From: a virus
Virus record (IMG/VR): IMGVR_UViG_3300043449_002688
Span: 1-64,000 of that record
Reading direction: 5' to 3' (one strand)
DNA length: 64,000 nucleotides
Below, in pieces: positions 57,547 to 64,000 of this stretch; within the stretch, counting starts at the first letter, position 1, and every line of letters begins with the position of its first letter. The position numbers and the translations under genes are program-made. Below the pieces are notes generated by a model. That model saw nothing but the letters and a program-made list of their open reading frames with translations. It did no database searches and was not told the origin of the DNA.

Positions 57547-58355
57547 TGGTTAAAAAAATTACGGTAAGCACTACCAAAATCCTTGTTTTAATGTCTTTTA
57601 TTTTCAGTTTAGCTGTCCTTTCCCCATTTCTTTATCGAATGGCGCTTAGAGGTTTTTTAACGTCTAAAGTTGTAAAAATGGAAGTTCATGTTAATAATCG
57701 AGCGCTTGGCGGCGGGACTGGGTTTTATGTTAAGGGGAAAAGTGGGAAAACCTATATTTTAACCAACAGGCATATCTGCGACATACCTGAATCTGCTGTG
57801 TTAAAGTTAATTCCAAAATCAGGAAAAGATAAAAATCGTCCTATAAAAGCGAAAATTATAGAGGTTTCTAATAAAAGCGATTTGTGCTTAATTGAATCTC
57901 CCGACAATACTAACGGCCTTACAGTAGGCGATAGTTTAGAATTAGGAGATTTAATTCATTATGCTGGCTACCCCAGATTACAACCTCTTACGATGGATAC
58001 AGGAGAAGCAGTAGGCTATAATTTTATTGGCGTTTTTGTAGGCTTTATTGGCGAACAAGTTAGCGAAAAGCAATGTAAAGCAAATAAAGATATGCAAATA
58101 AGAGAAATTGTAGCTCCTTTTATTAAAAAAACTGATTCTGGAAATGAAGATTTATTTTTTATTAAACGAAAAGTTTGTATTCAATTTGCCAATTCATTAG
58201 TAACAACATTTACAATTTATCCAGGAGCTTCTGGAAGTCCAATTGTTAACTGGAAAGGCGATTTAGTGAGCGTAGTATATGCTGGCCCAGCAAATGGAGG
58301 CTGGGGTTGGGGAGTTTCGCTTTCTCAAATTAAAGAATTTTTGCTACAGAGGTAA
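57546..58355 (+). CDS. Trypsin-like serine protease, membrane-anchored (269 aa)
   Basis: A chymotrypsin/DegP-like protease with the triad in order: His in LTNRHICD (about 75), Asp in NKSDLCLIE (about 112), and Ser in YPGASGSPIV (about 231). A hydrophobic N-terminus (ILVLMSFIFSLAVLSPF, residues 12-30) anchors it or exports it. No PDZ domain follows, so it is a shortened DegP-type enzyme. It would act in the envelope, perhaps on host envelope proteins during infection or lysis; the target is unknown. GGAGGG precedes the coupled start (TAATG). Confidence 0.82.
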   Translation: MVKKITVSTTKILVLMSFIFSLAVLSPFLYRMALRGFLTSKVVKMEVHVNNRALGGGTGFYVKGKSGKTYILTNRHICDIPESAVLKLIPKSGKDKNRPIKAKIIEVSNKSDLCLIESPDNTNGLTVGDSLELGDLIHYAGYPRLQPLTMDTGEAVGYNFIGVFVGFIGEQVSEKQCKANKDMQIREIVAPFIKKTDSGNEDLFFIKRKVCIQFANSLVTTFTIYPGASGSPIVNWKGDLVSVVYAGPANGGWGWGVSLSQIKEFLLQR

Positions 58356-58357
58356 AA

Positions 58358-59071
58358 ATGGGCAGAACTATTATTGCTATAAGCGGCTGGGCTAAATCAG
58401 GAAAAGATACTTTAGCTAATTTTTTAATTAAAGAAAAAAACGCCAAAAGACTAGCCTTTGCTGATTCTTTAAAAGAAATGGTAGCTGCCCAATACAATAT
58501 TCCATTAGAATGGACGCATGATCAGTTAAAAAAAGAAATCCCTTTAAGGGGAATGCCAGTTGAACCTAAAGATTCTTTTTCAAAAATGATAGCTAAATTT
58601 ATGTATAAAGAATTTAGAACTTGGACAGGGCAAACGCCTTCTGGATATTGTTTTTTTGATCACGATTTAGGGCATATTACTCCTGATGGTATTTTTTATG
58701 GAATTGCAAAGGGCGAGAAATTAAAACTTTTTTGGACACCTCGTGCCTTGTGCATACTTGAAGGGTCTGTTAAAAGAACAGCTAATTCAGAATATTGGGT
58801 CAAAAAAGCTATAGAGAAAGCAGATAAAAACGGCCTTTTCGTTATTTCTGATCTTAGATATCAATCTGAAATTTACTCAATTAAAACTTCTATGTCTGAA
58901 GAAGATACGTTAGTGACTGTTAGAGTTAATAGATTTGAAAAAACTCAATCAAATGATCCGTCAGAAAGAGATTTAGATAATGCTGAATTTGATCACGTTA
59001 TTAAAAATGATGGCACTTTAGAAGAATATATGTTAAAAATTAACAATATGCTTAAAGAAAGAGGGCTATAA
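58358..59071 (+). CDS. Deoxynucleoside monophosphate kinase, T4 gp1-like (237 aa)
   Basis: A P-loop kinase: AISGWAKSGKDTLANF carries Walker A (residues 8-16 region), followed by RLAFADSLKEM. The LID-like part is WTPRALCILEGS, and FVISDLRYQSE near residue 165 carries the Walker B-like aspartate and the base-recognition arginine, with RVNRFEK and FDHVIKNDGTLEE closing the fold as in dNMP kinases. It phosphorylates dNMPs to dNDPs, supporting a phage dNTP pool with ribonucleotide reductase and dUTPase. AGAGG gives a firm start. Confidence 0.85.
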   Translation: MGRTIIAISGWAKSGKDTLANFLIKEKNAKRLAFADSLKEMVAAQYNIPLEWTHDQLKKEIPLRGMPVEPKDSFSKMIAKFMYKEFRTWTGQTPSGYCFFDHDLGHITPDGIFYGIAKGEKLKLFWTPRALCILEGSVKRTANSEYWVKKAIEKADKNGLFVISDLRYQSEIYSIKTSMSEEDTLVTVRVNRFEKTQSNDPSERDLDNAEFDHVIKNDGTLEEYMLKINNMLKERGL

Positions 59072-59283
59072 TGGACAAAAAAGCTGTTGTTGCAAAACAT
59101 CCAAGAATTAAAACAGGTTTTGTTGTAGATATCTTTTTTGGCAAAGAAATTGTCGAAAGCCTTTCTTTTGCGCGAAAAAATTCAAAAGAAGATAATTTAA
59201 AAGATTTGTTTAAATGGTTGCAAAATATTAAAAGTTTTGGAGAAATAAATGTTTACGTACCAAATGGTTCAAATTTATCTTGA
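59071..59283 (+). CDS. Hypothetical small protein (70 aa)
   Basis: Not recognised. A basic 70-residue protein beginning MDKKAVVAKHPRIKTG, with helix and strand segments. It overlaps the dNMP kinase as TAATG (AGAGGG upstream) and the next gene by 35 bases. Confidence 0.55.
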   Translation: MDKKAVVAKHPRIKTGFVVDIFFGKEIVESLSFARKNSKEDNLKDLFKWLQNIKSFGEINVYVPNGSNLS

Positions 59284-59473
59284 ACAAGCTTTTAAAGATT
59301 TGGATTTAGCAAGATCAGCTATGTGGGAAGCTGTCCAAAATACTAATATGGCAAAAGATGCAATAGTTGAAGCAAAAGTTGCAGATGCTCGTGCTCATAT
59401 TAAAGATTTAGTTGCTAGATTAGATGAAATGAATGTACAAATTCAAAATATTAAAAATAAATCAAACGAATAA
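59249..59473 (+). CDS. Hypothetical helical protein (74 aa)
   Basis: Not recognised. Nearly all helix, with a coiled-coil pattern (KVADARAHIKDLVARLDEMN). The ATG at 59,249 has GGAG 7 bases upstream. It is the last plus-strand gene of the replication run and meets the minus-strand lysis genes directly (adjacent stops at 59,473/59,474), with no room for a terminator. Confidence 0.6.
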   Translation: MFTYQMVQIYLEQAFKDLDLARSAMWEAVQNTNMAKDAIVEAKVADARAHIKDLVARLDEMNVQIQNIKNKSNE

Positions 59474-59785
59474 TTAATCTACATGAACGTATTCAACATC
59501 TTCTTTGTCGCACCACTTGCAAAACCTTCTATGTCTATTAAATAACAAAATAACGCTCCAAACGTGATAGCAAGCTTCTTGTTTTTCAAAAAGCTTCTTT
59601 TGAAGATCAGTAAATTTTTTACCTTCTTCAATTGACATGTTTGAACCTTTTTTCTTTAATTCTTTTAGCTCTTTTAAAATCTCAGATACTTCAGATTGCT
59701 CCCAAGAAGTTAAACTGTGTTCTTGGCTATCATTACAATCCCAATCTTCTTCGCTTCCCCACATATCAATCAAGTTTTTTGTCAT
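59474..59785 (-). CDS. Hypothetical protein with possible zinc motif (103 aa)
   Basis: Not recognised. The C-terminal part has ACYHVW followed by RRFCKWCDKED, a Cys-His-Cys-x-x-Cys arrangement that could bind zinc. The N-terminal part is acidic and helical (SEILKELKELKKKG). The start at 59,785 is chosen for GGGACGG upstream; a longer reading from 59,932 lies inside the M15 peptidase gene. It overlaps that gene by 20 bases. Confidence 0.55.
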   Translation of the reverse strand: MTKNLIDMWGSEEDWDCNDSQEHSLTSWEQSEVSEILKELKELKKKGSNMSIEEGKKFTDLQKKLFEKQEACYHVWSVILLFNRHRRFCKWCDKEDVEYVHVD

Positions 59786-60212
59786 ATTTACCGTCCCATA
59801 TATTAGGATTGCATGGAGGCTTTGTTGAAGGTATAAAAACTCTTTTATTTGATTTTGGTGGATATATTTGAAAATGGACCCAAGACCCACATCCATTTGT
59901 CCACCTGATATCTTCAATCCAAAGTCCAGCATCTTTTATAATTTCTAAATTATTTATAACCCATTTAGCAAAATCTCCAGAGTCGTTATCATCTATATCT
60001 ATAGCTGCCCCTTTATAATGCCAAGAGGTAGGCGACCCACCTTTTGGTGCATCCTGCGGTCTCCTATACCCATCATTTACCTTCATTGGTTTGCCATAAG
60101 CAGATCTAACTATATTTATTCTTTGTAAAAGAATTTGCAAATTTTTTTGAATTTCTTCAGAAAGATCTTCTAATTTAGCTCTATTCATTAAAATTTCTTT
60201 CATTATTATCAT
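59766..60212 (-). CDS. M15-family peptidase, probable endolysin (148 aa)
   Basis: A D,D-carboxypeptidase-like fold as in VanY/peptidase M15 and the T5 and CwlK endolysins. Residues about 44-85 contain NDGYRRPQDAP and TSWHYKGAAIDID, giving the first zinc His and the Asp, and WVHFQIYPP near 112 provides the second zinc His. No signal peptide or cell-wall-binding domain is seen, so release needs a holin. It would cleave peptidoglycan stem peptides or crosslinks. AAAGGTG precedes the ATG and a CCTAATCTT motif lies 31 bases upstream, as for late head genes. Confidence 0.85.
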   Translation of the reverse strand: MIIMKEILMNRAKLEDLSEEIQKNLQILLQRINIVRSAYGKPMKVNDGYRRPQDAPKGGSPTSWHYKGAAIDIDDNDSGDFAKWVINNLEIIKDAGLWIEDIRWTNGCGSWVHFQIYPPKSNKRVFIPSTKPPCNPNIWDGKYDKKLD

Positions 60213-60243
60213 AAAACACCTTTAATAACAAATATTTACAAAA

Positions 60244-60252
60244 AAGATTAGG
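60244..60252 (-). promoter_or_regulatory. CCTAATCTT motif upstream of the endolysin gene
   Basis: Minus-strand TAATCCTAATCTTTTTT, 31 bases before the ATG at 60,212. It is identical over 16 bases to the copy at 1741. Confidence 0.45.
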
Positions 60253-60258
60253 ATTATA

Positions 60259-60287
60259 TTGATTTAATAAAAAAACATTGATAGACT
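60259..60287 (+). promoter_or_regulatory. Possible sigma70-type promoter for the 76-aa/def/map run
   Basis: TTGATT, a 17-base spacer and TAGACT end about 16 bases before the ATG at 60,304. Both boxes match consensus in four of six positions, so the call is moderate. Confidence 0.35.
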
Positions 60288-60303
60288 GAACAATAGAGGT
60301 TTT

Positions 60304-60534
60304 ATGCGTATCATATTTTTAGCACTTATTTTGTTCTTCTATTCTCCTAATGCTATTTCCTGCGAAATAGATATAGATATTTTACAAGGAAAAACCTTAA
60401 AAGAATCTATTGTTGTTATTCGTATTAACGAAAAAAGATATGAAAAAACTTTAAAAATAGATAAAACAACTGAAAGTCAAATTTTTGATTGGGCAGAAAA
60501 AACTTTTAGCGAGGAATGTAATGAAGCACTTTAA
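60304..60534 (+). CDS. Small secreted or periplasmic protein (76 aa)
   Basis: Residues 1-20 (MRIIFLALILFFYSPNAISC) look like a signal peptide, possibly with the cysteine as a lipoprotein or cleavage-adjacent residue. The mature part is about 55 residues with a beta-like, then helical, layout. AGAGG gives a firm start. The 3' end overlaps the deformylase by 14 bases. The function is unknown; an exported inhibitor or lysis accessory is possible. Confidence 0.6.
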   Translation: MRIIFLALILFFYSPNAISCEIDIDILQGKTLKESIVVIRINEKRYEKTLKIDKTTESQIFDWAEKTFSEECNEAL

Positions 60535-60988
60535 GGTATTAAAACATCCAAACCCAAAACTAAAACAAGTAGCAGAACCTGTTGAAACTTTTAATGAAGA
60601 ACTTAAGAATACCGTACTAAGGATGATTAATACGGTAAAAAAAGAAGGCGGGATTGGCCTTGCCGGTAATCAAGTAGGCGTATTGCAGCGTATCATTATT
60701 ATCGATACCCTTAAGGCTGATAAATCTAGAGGTTTTTTTGGAGCTTTAATAAATCCTACTATTGTTTCAAAAGCTCTTGATAAAACTGTTTACCCTGAAG
60801 GATGTTTAAGTTTTCCTAATGCTCAATATTGGGTTGAAAGAAACAATGCTATTGTAGTAAAGTTTCAAAATGTTATGGGAGCAGTTCAAGAAAGGGAATT
60901 TAAGGGCATCACGTCAATTTGTATTCAGCATGAAATAGATCATTTAAATGGTGTTACTTTTGATACCAAAGCTCAAATTTTATTGTGA
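60521..60988 (+). CDS. def: Peptide deformylase (155 aa)
   Basis: All three family motifs are present: GIGLAGNQVG (motif 1), EGCLSFP (motif 2, cysteine metal ligand) and QHEIDHLNG (motif 3, HExxH). It removes the formyl group from nascent proteins. The start at 60,521 has AGGA 5-6 bases upstream; a reading from 60,485 lies inside the upstream gene. It is followed 6 bases later by methionine aminopeptidase, so the phage carries the complete N-terminal methionine excision pathway. Confidence 0.95.
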   Translation: MKHFKVLKHPNPKLKQVAEPVETFNEELKNTVLRMINTVKKEGGIGLAGNQVGVLQRIIIIDTLKADKSRGFFGALINPTIVSKALDKTVYPEGCLSFPNAQYWVERNNAIVVKFQNVMGAVQEREFKGITSICIQHEIDHLNGVTFDTKAQILL

Positions 60989-60994
60989 GTAAAA

Positions 60995-61771
60995 ATGAAA
61001 TACGACAAAAACTTTGTTTTAAATATGAAAAAAGCAGGTAAACTTGCTGCGAAAGTTTTAAATGAAGTGGTTCGTCATGCAAAAAAAGGTGTTACCACTA
61101 ACGAATTAGATCAAATTGCATACGAACATACTCTTTCTCTTGGCGCAGAAGCAGCATGCCTTGGGTATAAAGGTTATCCAAAAACCATATGTACTTCTAT
61201 TAATGATATTCTTTGCCATGGCGTTCCTGATGACACAAAATTAAAAGACGGAGATATAATTAATATTGATGTAACAATTAGATTACCTTCAGGTCATCAT
61301 GGCGATACTTCTATAACTGTTTATATTGATGGAGAAGAAGCGGATTCCGATAAGACACAAAAGCTTGAATTAATATCTTTAGCAAAACAAGCAAGAGATG
61401 CAGGAATTGCGGCTGTAAGGCCAAAAGGTACGGTAGGCGATATTGGATTTATGACATATAACGCTATTAATAAGTATAAAGGAAAATATGCTGCTGCTGC
61501 AGATATTGGTGGACATGGAATTGGCAAAAAATTTCATGATCATCCTTTTGTACCGCCGACTGGCACTTGGGGAGATGGCTTTATTCTTAGGCCCTGGACA
61601 TGCATTACAGTTGAGCCAATAGTAGTTGATGGCAATCCTGCCTATTCGTCTCATAAGATTGAAAACTCAGAGATAGTGTTATTTAAAACATTAAGCGGTA
61701 AAAATGCTTGCCAATTTGAGCACACTGTATTAGTAACTGACGTAGGTTATGAAATTTTAACTTTGGAGTAA
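60995..61771 (+). CDS. map: Methionine aminopeptidase (258 aa)
   Basis: A pita-bread-fold metallopeptidase, type I. Metal ligands appear in INIDVTIRLPSGHHGDTS (two aspartates), GGHGIGKKFHDHP (His), TVEPIVV (Glu) and CQFEHTVLV (Glu), in standard order; the substrate-pocket ILCHGVPD is also present. It removes initiator methionine after deformylation. Length is normal. The short gap to def (6 bases) suggests co-translation. Confidence 0.95.
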   Translation: MKYDKNFVLNMKKAGKLAAKVLNEVVRHAKKGVTTNELDQIAYEHTLSLGAEAACLGYKGYPKTICTSINDILCHGVPDDTKLKDGDIINIDVTIRLPSGHHGDTSITVYIDGEEADSDKTQKLELISLAKQARDAGIAAVRPKGTVGDIGFMTYNAINKYKGKYAAAADIGGHGIGKKFHDHPFVPPTGTWGDGFILRPWTCITVEPIVVDGNPAYSSHKIENSEIVLFKTLSGKNACQFEHTVLVTDVGYEILTLE

Positions 61772-61773
61772 TT

Positions 61774-62334
61774 ATGAATCCAAATATTGTATCTTTTTTT
61801 TCAAAAGCATTATCTTCATACGAATACCATTTAAGAACTTTAGTTGATCCTTCTATAGAAAGATATGTATATGATGGCGTTCATTGCCCAACAGGAAAAT
61901 ATAAATATTATATCATAGGCACACCAGCAATATTCTCTATTTTAACAAAGCATTTAACTATTAGGTTAGAAATGAGAGATACGATTCATTTAGACAATCA
62001 TTTGAAAAATCACACTCATTTTATTGGAATGTTTGTGTATCATGAAGATTCAGACAGAATCCATGTTTCCGCTTGCAGAGATTTTAAAACTGGGGATAGA
62101 GCAGCAACTGTTGTTTCAGATGAAATTAACGATTTTGTATATAAGGCGAATCTTTTGTACGGCAACTCTCCGGTTCAATTGCCGTTAGGTTTTTCTCAAA
62201 AAAACTTTAACGATGAACAGCCATCAAAGCCTGTAAAAACTTCTAAATGTGATTGCGGAGCTTTTGTTTTAGGTTATAAAGATTCAGACGATTATGCACA
62301 TTCTAGATGGTGCAGTGCCTTAAATAAAGGCTAA
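61774..62334 (+). CDS. Hypothetical protein with C-terminal cysteine/histidine motif (186 aa)
   Basis: Not recognised. Residues 1-140 are a mixed alpha/beta domain (SYEYHLRTLVDPSIERYVYDG, YYIIGTPAIFSILT, THFIGMFVYHEDS). The last 25 residues contain CDCGAFVLG and YAHSRWC, a Cys-x-Cys and His-Cys set that may bind zinc. GGAG gives a firm start, and it follows map by 2 bases. Its 3' end carries a terminator hairpin downstream. Confidence 0.6.
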   Translation: MNPNIVSFFSKALSSYEYHLRTLVDPSIERYVYDGVHCPTGKYKYYIIGTPAIFSILTKHLTIRLEMRDTIHLDNHLKNHTHFIGMFVYHEDSDRIHVSACRDFKTGDRAATVVSDEINDFVYKANLLYGNSPVQLPLGFSQKNFNDEQPSKPVKTSKCDCGAFVLGYKDSDDYAHSRWCSALNKG

Positions 62335-62606
62335 AAAGTCCAGATGACCTTAACTGTAGGGTCATCTTTTGCTTTTACAACTAAAGAAAAATTATTGTTA
62401 ATGCCAATAGAAGCTTCTTGAGCCACAGCAGCTCCAATAATTGGAGCTGCAATTTTTACTACGGCATAATCTATCTTCTTTTCAATTTTTCTTTTAGCTT
62501 GTTCTAATTCTTGCACAAATTCAGGGTTATATGCATAGTATGCTGGCGTAACCTTTTCGCAAAGGCCATTAATACAAGCTGCAACAATACCTATTTCTAA
62601 GATCAT
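62331..62606 (-). CDS. Hypothetical protein next to the subtilisin gene (91 aa)
   Basis: Not recognised. The N-terminus (MILEIGIVAACINGLCEKV) is hydrophobic with two cysteines, and residues 45-70 contain a weakly hydrophobic alanine-rich stretch. It overlaps the subtilisin gene as ATGA, so the two are coupled; a subtilisin inhibitor, chaperone or substrate is possible. Its stop overlaps the plus-strand gene by 4 bases. Confidence 0.55.
   Translation of the reverse strand: MILEIGIVAACINGLCEKVTPAYYAYNPEFVQELEQAKRKIEKKIDYAVVKIAAPIIGAAVAQEASIGINNNFSLVVKAKDDPTVKVIWTF
62342..62370 (+). terminator. Intrinsic terminator after the def/map run
   Basis: An 8-bp stem, AGATGACC with GGTCATCT, and a 10-base loop are followed by TTTTGCTTTT on the plus strand. 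It lies within the 3' coding end of the convergent 91-residue gene and would end the def/map transcript. Confidence 0.65.
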
Positions 62607-63259
62607 TTAGCTTTCCTTGTAAGAATAAATGCAGTTGCTTTTGCGGTAGACTGAGATGTTCCACTAAGAGTAACACCAAATCCAGTTTGATCTTCTCCAT
62701 TCAAAGTAACATCCACAATCTTGCCTTTGTTGGAGGATTTATGATAAACCCCTGCTAACCCATTTCCTACAACTACAATTCGTTTGTCTAAGCAAGCTGG
62801 ATAATAGTTGCATTTTTTATTTAAATCAAAAGACTCGTTGCCTGCTGCCACAACAATAATAGTTCCAGAATCTAATAGTTTTTTTAAAAGCTGATATTCT
62901 TTTGCCCATATTACATTGCCACCAGCAGAAATATTTAAAATATCTGGTTTATCTTTTGCAATTTCAGCTAAAGCATTCATGTAAGATTTAAAATTCCCAT
63001 CTTTGCTTTTTTTAGAAAAACCTTTATAAATGTTTATACAATAATCTATTTTTTTTGGAGTATTTTCAATAATTAATCCAACAACATTTGTGCCATGTTC
63101 AGAATTTTCCCATAATTTTTCATTAGTAAAATTTTTTGTTTTGCAAATTTTTTTATTATGCATATGCTTAGAGCTAATTCCGCTGTCCAAAACAGCAACT
63201 TGAATTTTTGCAAAACAAACAACAGGCATTAAAACAAATAATGATATTGATTTAATCAT
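62603..63259 (-). CDS. Secreted subtilisin-like serine protease (218 aa)
   Basis: A subtilase (S8). The triad is in order: Asp in VAVLDSGI (residue 25 region), His in EHGTNVVGLI (about 55) and Ser in SGTSQSTAKA (about 203), with the oxyanion Asn in AAGNES. Residues 1-18 (MIKSISLFVLMPVVCFA) form a signal peptide, so the enzyme acts outside the cytoplasm. At 218 residues it is a minimal subtilase without a propeptide. The ATG has no clear ribosome binding site, and a promoter predicted at 63,266-63,294 would start transcription at about the ATG. Confidence 0.85.
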   Translation of the reverse strand: MIKSISLFVLMPVVCFAKIQVAVLDSGISSKHMHNKKICKTKNFTNEKLWENSEHGTNVVGLIIENTPKKIDYCINIYKGFSKKSKDGNFKSYMNALAEIAKDKPDILNISAGGNVIWAKEYQLLKKLLDSGTIIVVAAGNESFDLNKKCNYYPACLDKRIVVVGNGLAGVYHKSSNKGKIVDVTLNGEDQTGFGVTLSGTSQSTAKATAFILTRKAK

Positions 63260-63265
63260 ACTTAA

Positions 63266-63294
63266 AGAATACCACTTTGTTGACTTTAAATCAA
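63266..63294 (-). promoter_or_regulatory. Promoter for the subtilisin gene, possibly leaderless
   Basis: On the minus strand TTGATT, 17 bases and TATTCT end seven bases before the ATG at 63,259, so transcription would begin at or near the start codon. Its -35 box shares a palindrome (TTGACTTTAAATCAA) with the divergent plus-strand promoter. Confidence 0.5.
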
Positions 63295-63308
63295 ATAAAT
63301 GGTCTAAT
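63280..63308 (+). promoter_or_regulatory. Strong sigma70-type promoter for the 130-aa gene
   Basis: TTGACT, a 17-base spacer and TCTAAT match the consensus in five of six positions each, ending 29 bases before the ATG at 63,338. It is the best host-type promoter in the window. Confidence 0.65.
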
Positions 63309-63337
63309 ATTAATACAACCCAAGGAAGGAGGGTAAA

Positions 63338-63730
63338 ATGTTCTCATCAGAGCTGTCTGCAAAAGAGCTAAAAGATATAACTAATATTTTAGAAAACCTT
63401 AAAGCTATTGGAATTGTTAGCGATTATGATATAACAAAAGGAAGTGTTAGTATTTGCGACACTTTTTCGGCCATCAGAAGGATGGAACGGCATGCCTTTA
63501 ATGCCTTTAAATTAGCTTTTCCGGATTCTATTATTAGAAAAACTGCCATAGATTTTTATTTAGCAAGCTTAATGAACAATAATCTCAAAATGGGACTAGA
63601 TAAAAATTCTATTATTTTAAGCATGTTACTCTCTTTAGAAAAAGAGAATCAAAATCAGTTTAAAGATCTTTCCAAAATACTAGTTAAAGAGTTTTCTCAT
63701 TACAATTTTGAAAAAATAAAACTTCAATGA
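63338..63730 (+). CDS. Hypothetical helical protein (130 aa)
   Basis: Not recognised. All-helical, 130 residues, no cysteine motif or membrane segment. AAGGAGGG and a strong host-type promoter precede it, which points to early expression. Such genes often encode small regulators or host-takeover proteins; none is identifiable here. Confidence 0.6.
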   Translation: MFSSELSAKELKDITNILENLKAIGIVSDYDITKGSVSICDTFSAIRRMERHAFNAFKLAFPDSIIRKTAIDFYLASLMNNNLKMGLDKNSIILSMLLSLEKENQNQFKDLSKILVKEFSHYNFEKIKLQ

Positions 63731-63739
63731 ATTTTTTAC

Positions 63740-63768
63740 TTGTATTAAAATAAAAACAATGCTATCCT
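63740..63768 (+). promoter_or_regulatory. Extended -10 promoter for the last gene
   Basis: TTGTAT, 17 bases and TGCTATCCT, an extended -10 pattern (TGn before the box), end 17 bases before the ATG at 63,786. Confidence 0.45.
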
Positions 63769-63785
63769 TATTTTAAGGAGGCATT

Positions 63786-64000
63786 ATGGCTAAAATTAAT
63801 GTTATTTCTGATTCGCTGGGAAATGAATTTTATCAAGCTACTGCTAATCATGAAACTTTCGGTAAACTAAATGAAGTAAAGTTTCAAAGCAAAAAAAGCA
63901 AAGAAATAATAGATTTTTTGGTTCAATATAATGTAGAAAAATGTGAAGCTGAAAGAGCAATCGATCTTCTTGACATTGAAGGTCATAATGCTGCTATTTT
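63786..64000 (+). CDS. Hypothetical protein, 3' end beyond the window
   Basis: An open frame from the ATG at 63,786 (MAKINVISDSLGNEFYQ...) to the end of the window, 71 residues visible. The start has TAAGGAGG at ideal spacing. The visible part is helical at its end (EAERAIDLLDIEG). Not recognised. It probably forms, with the preceding 130-residue gene, part of a rightward run of small early genes. Confidence 0.6.
   Translation, partial: MAKINVISDSLGNEFYQATANHETFGKLNEVKFQSKKSKEIIDFLVQYNVEKCEAERAIDLLDIEGHNAAI

Noticed and set aside
60485-60520. Longer start for peptide deformylase
   Set aside because: The extension lies inside the upstream gene and the ATG at 60,521 has AGGA; family members begin near the KVLKHPNP segment.
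1-64000. tRNA genes, CRISPR arrays, insertion sequences and integrase attachment sites
   Set aside because: No gap is long enough or folds as a tRNA, no regularly spaced repeats are present, and no transposase, integrase or terminal inverted repeats were seen.

Overview
The window is one contiguous stretch of a large, AT-rich tailed double-stranded DNA phage genome (Caudoviricetes), inferred from a complete head and packaging gene set (terminase, portal, MuF-like protein, prohead protease, scaffold, major capsid protein) lying next to a phage-encoded replication and nucleotide-metabolism set. Coding density is very high: no gap exceeds about 210 bases, most genes overlap or abut, and nearly all have a good GGAGG-type ribosome binding site. 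I see no tRNA or rRNA gene, no CRISPR array and no host chromosomal gene. The host cannot be named from the sequence.

Layout. Positions 1-33,088 are almost entirely minus-strand. Read in the direction of transcription, this half begins with an intein-interrupted DNA/RNA helicase, a sigma factor lacking the usual C-terminal HTH, a GroES-like cochaperonin and an Mre11/gp47-like nuclease. It continues with a probable small terminase, a glycosyltransferase, the large terminase, portal, MuF-like protein, a prohead protease fused to a PI3K/HipA-like kinase domain, a giant 2,148-residue repeat protein, scaffold and major capsid protein. It ends with accessory genes: a CYTH protein, dUTPase, a DnaQ-like exonuclease and two ClpP-like proteases, one carrying an HNH module. 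A 205-bp divergent region with a long inverted repeat (about 33,189-33,278) separates this half from a plus-strand run (33,294-59,473). That run encodes a winged-helix protein, GroEL, a Rad50/gp46-like ATPase, a RuvC-like resolvase, class I ribonucleotide reductase, a DnaE polymerase split in two by a split intein with a homing endonuclease gene between the halves, a gp32-like SSB, a UvsY-like candidate, UvsX/RecA, primase, replicative helicase, a trypsin-like protease and dNMP kinase. The last 4.5 kb mixes strands: M15 endolysin-like peptidase, peptide deformylase, methionine aminopeptidase and a secreted subtilisin.

How it fits together. The replication system is a mosaic of T4-like recombination and replication proteins with a bacterial-type family C polymerase; the DnaQ-like exonuclease could supply proofreading. 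Two partner pairs, GroES/GroEL and Mre11/Rad50, are each split across the divergent region with one partner per strand. Several late-type operons (capsid, head, lysis) are preceded by a recurring CCTAATCTT motif, a candidate phage promoter element that might be read by the region-4-less sigma factor. Mobile protein elements are prominent: a LAGLIDADG intein in the helicase DEAH box, a split intein plus free-standing endonuclease in dnaE, an HNH module fused to a ClpP protease, and a degenerate GIY-YIG relic.

The most unusual items are the fractured dnaE locus, the protease-kinase fusion, the HNH-ClpP fusion, the shared late-promoter-like motif combined with a truncated sigma factor, and the giant repeat protein.
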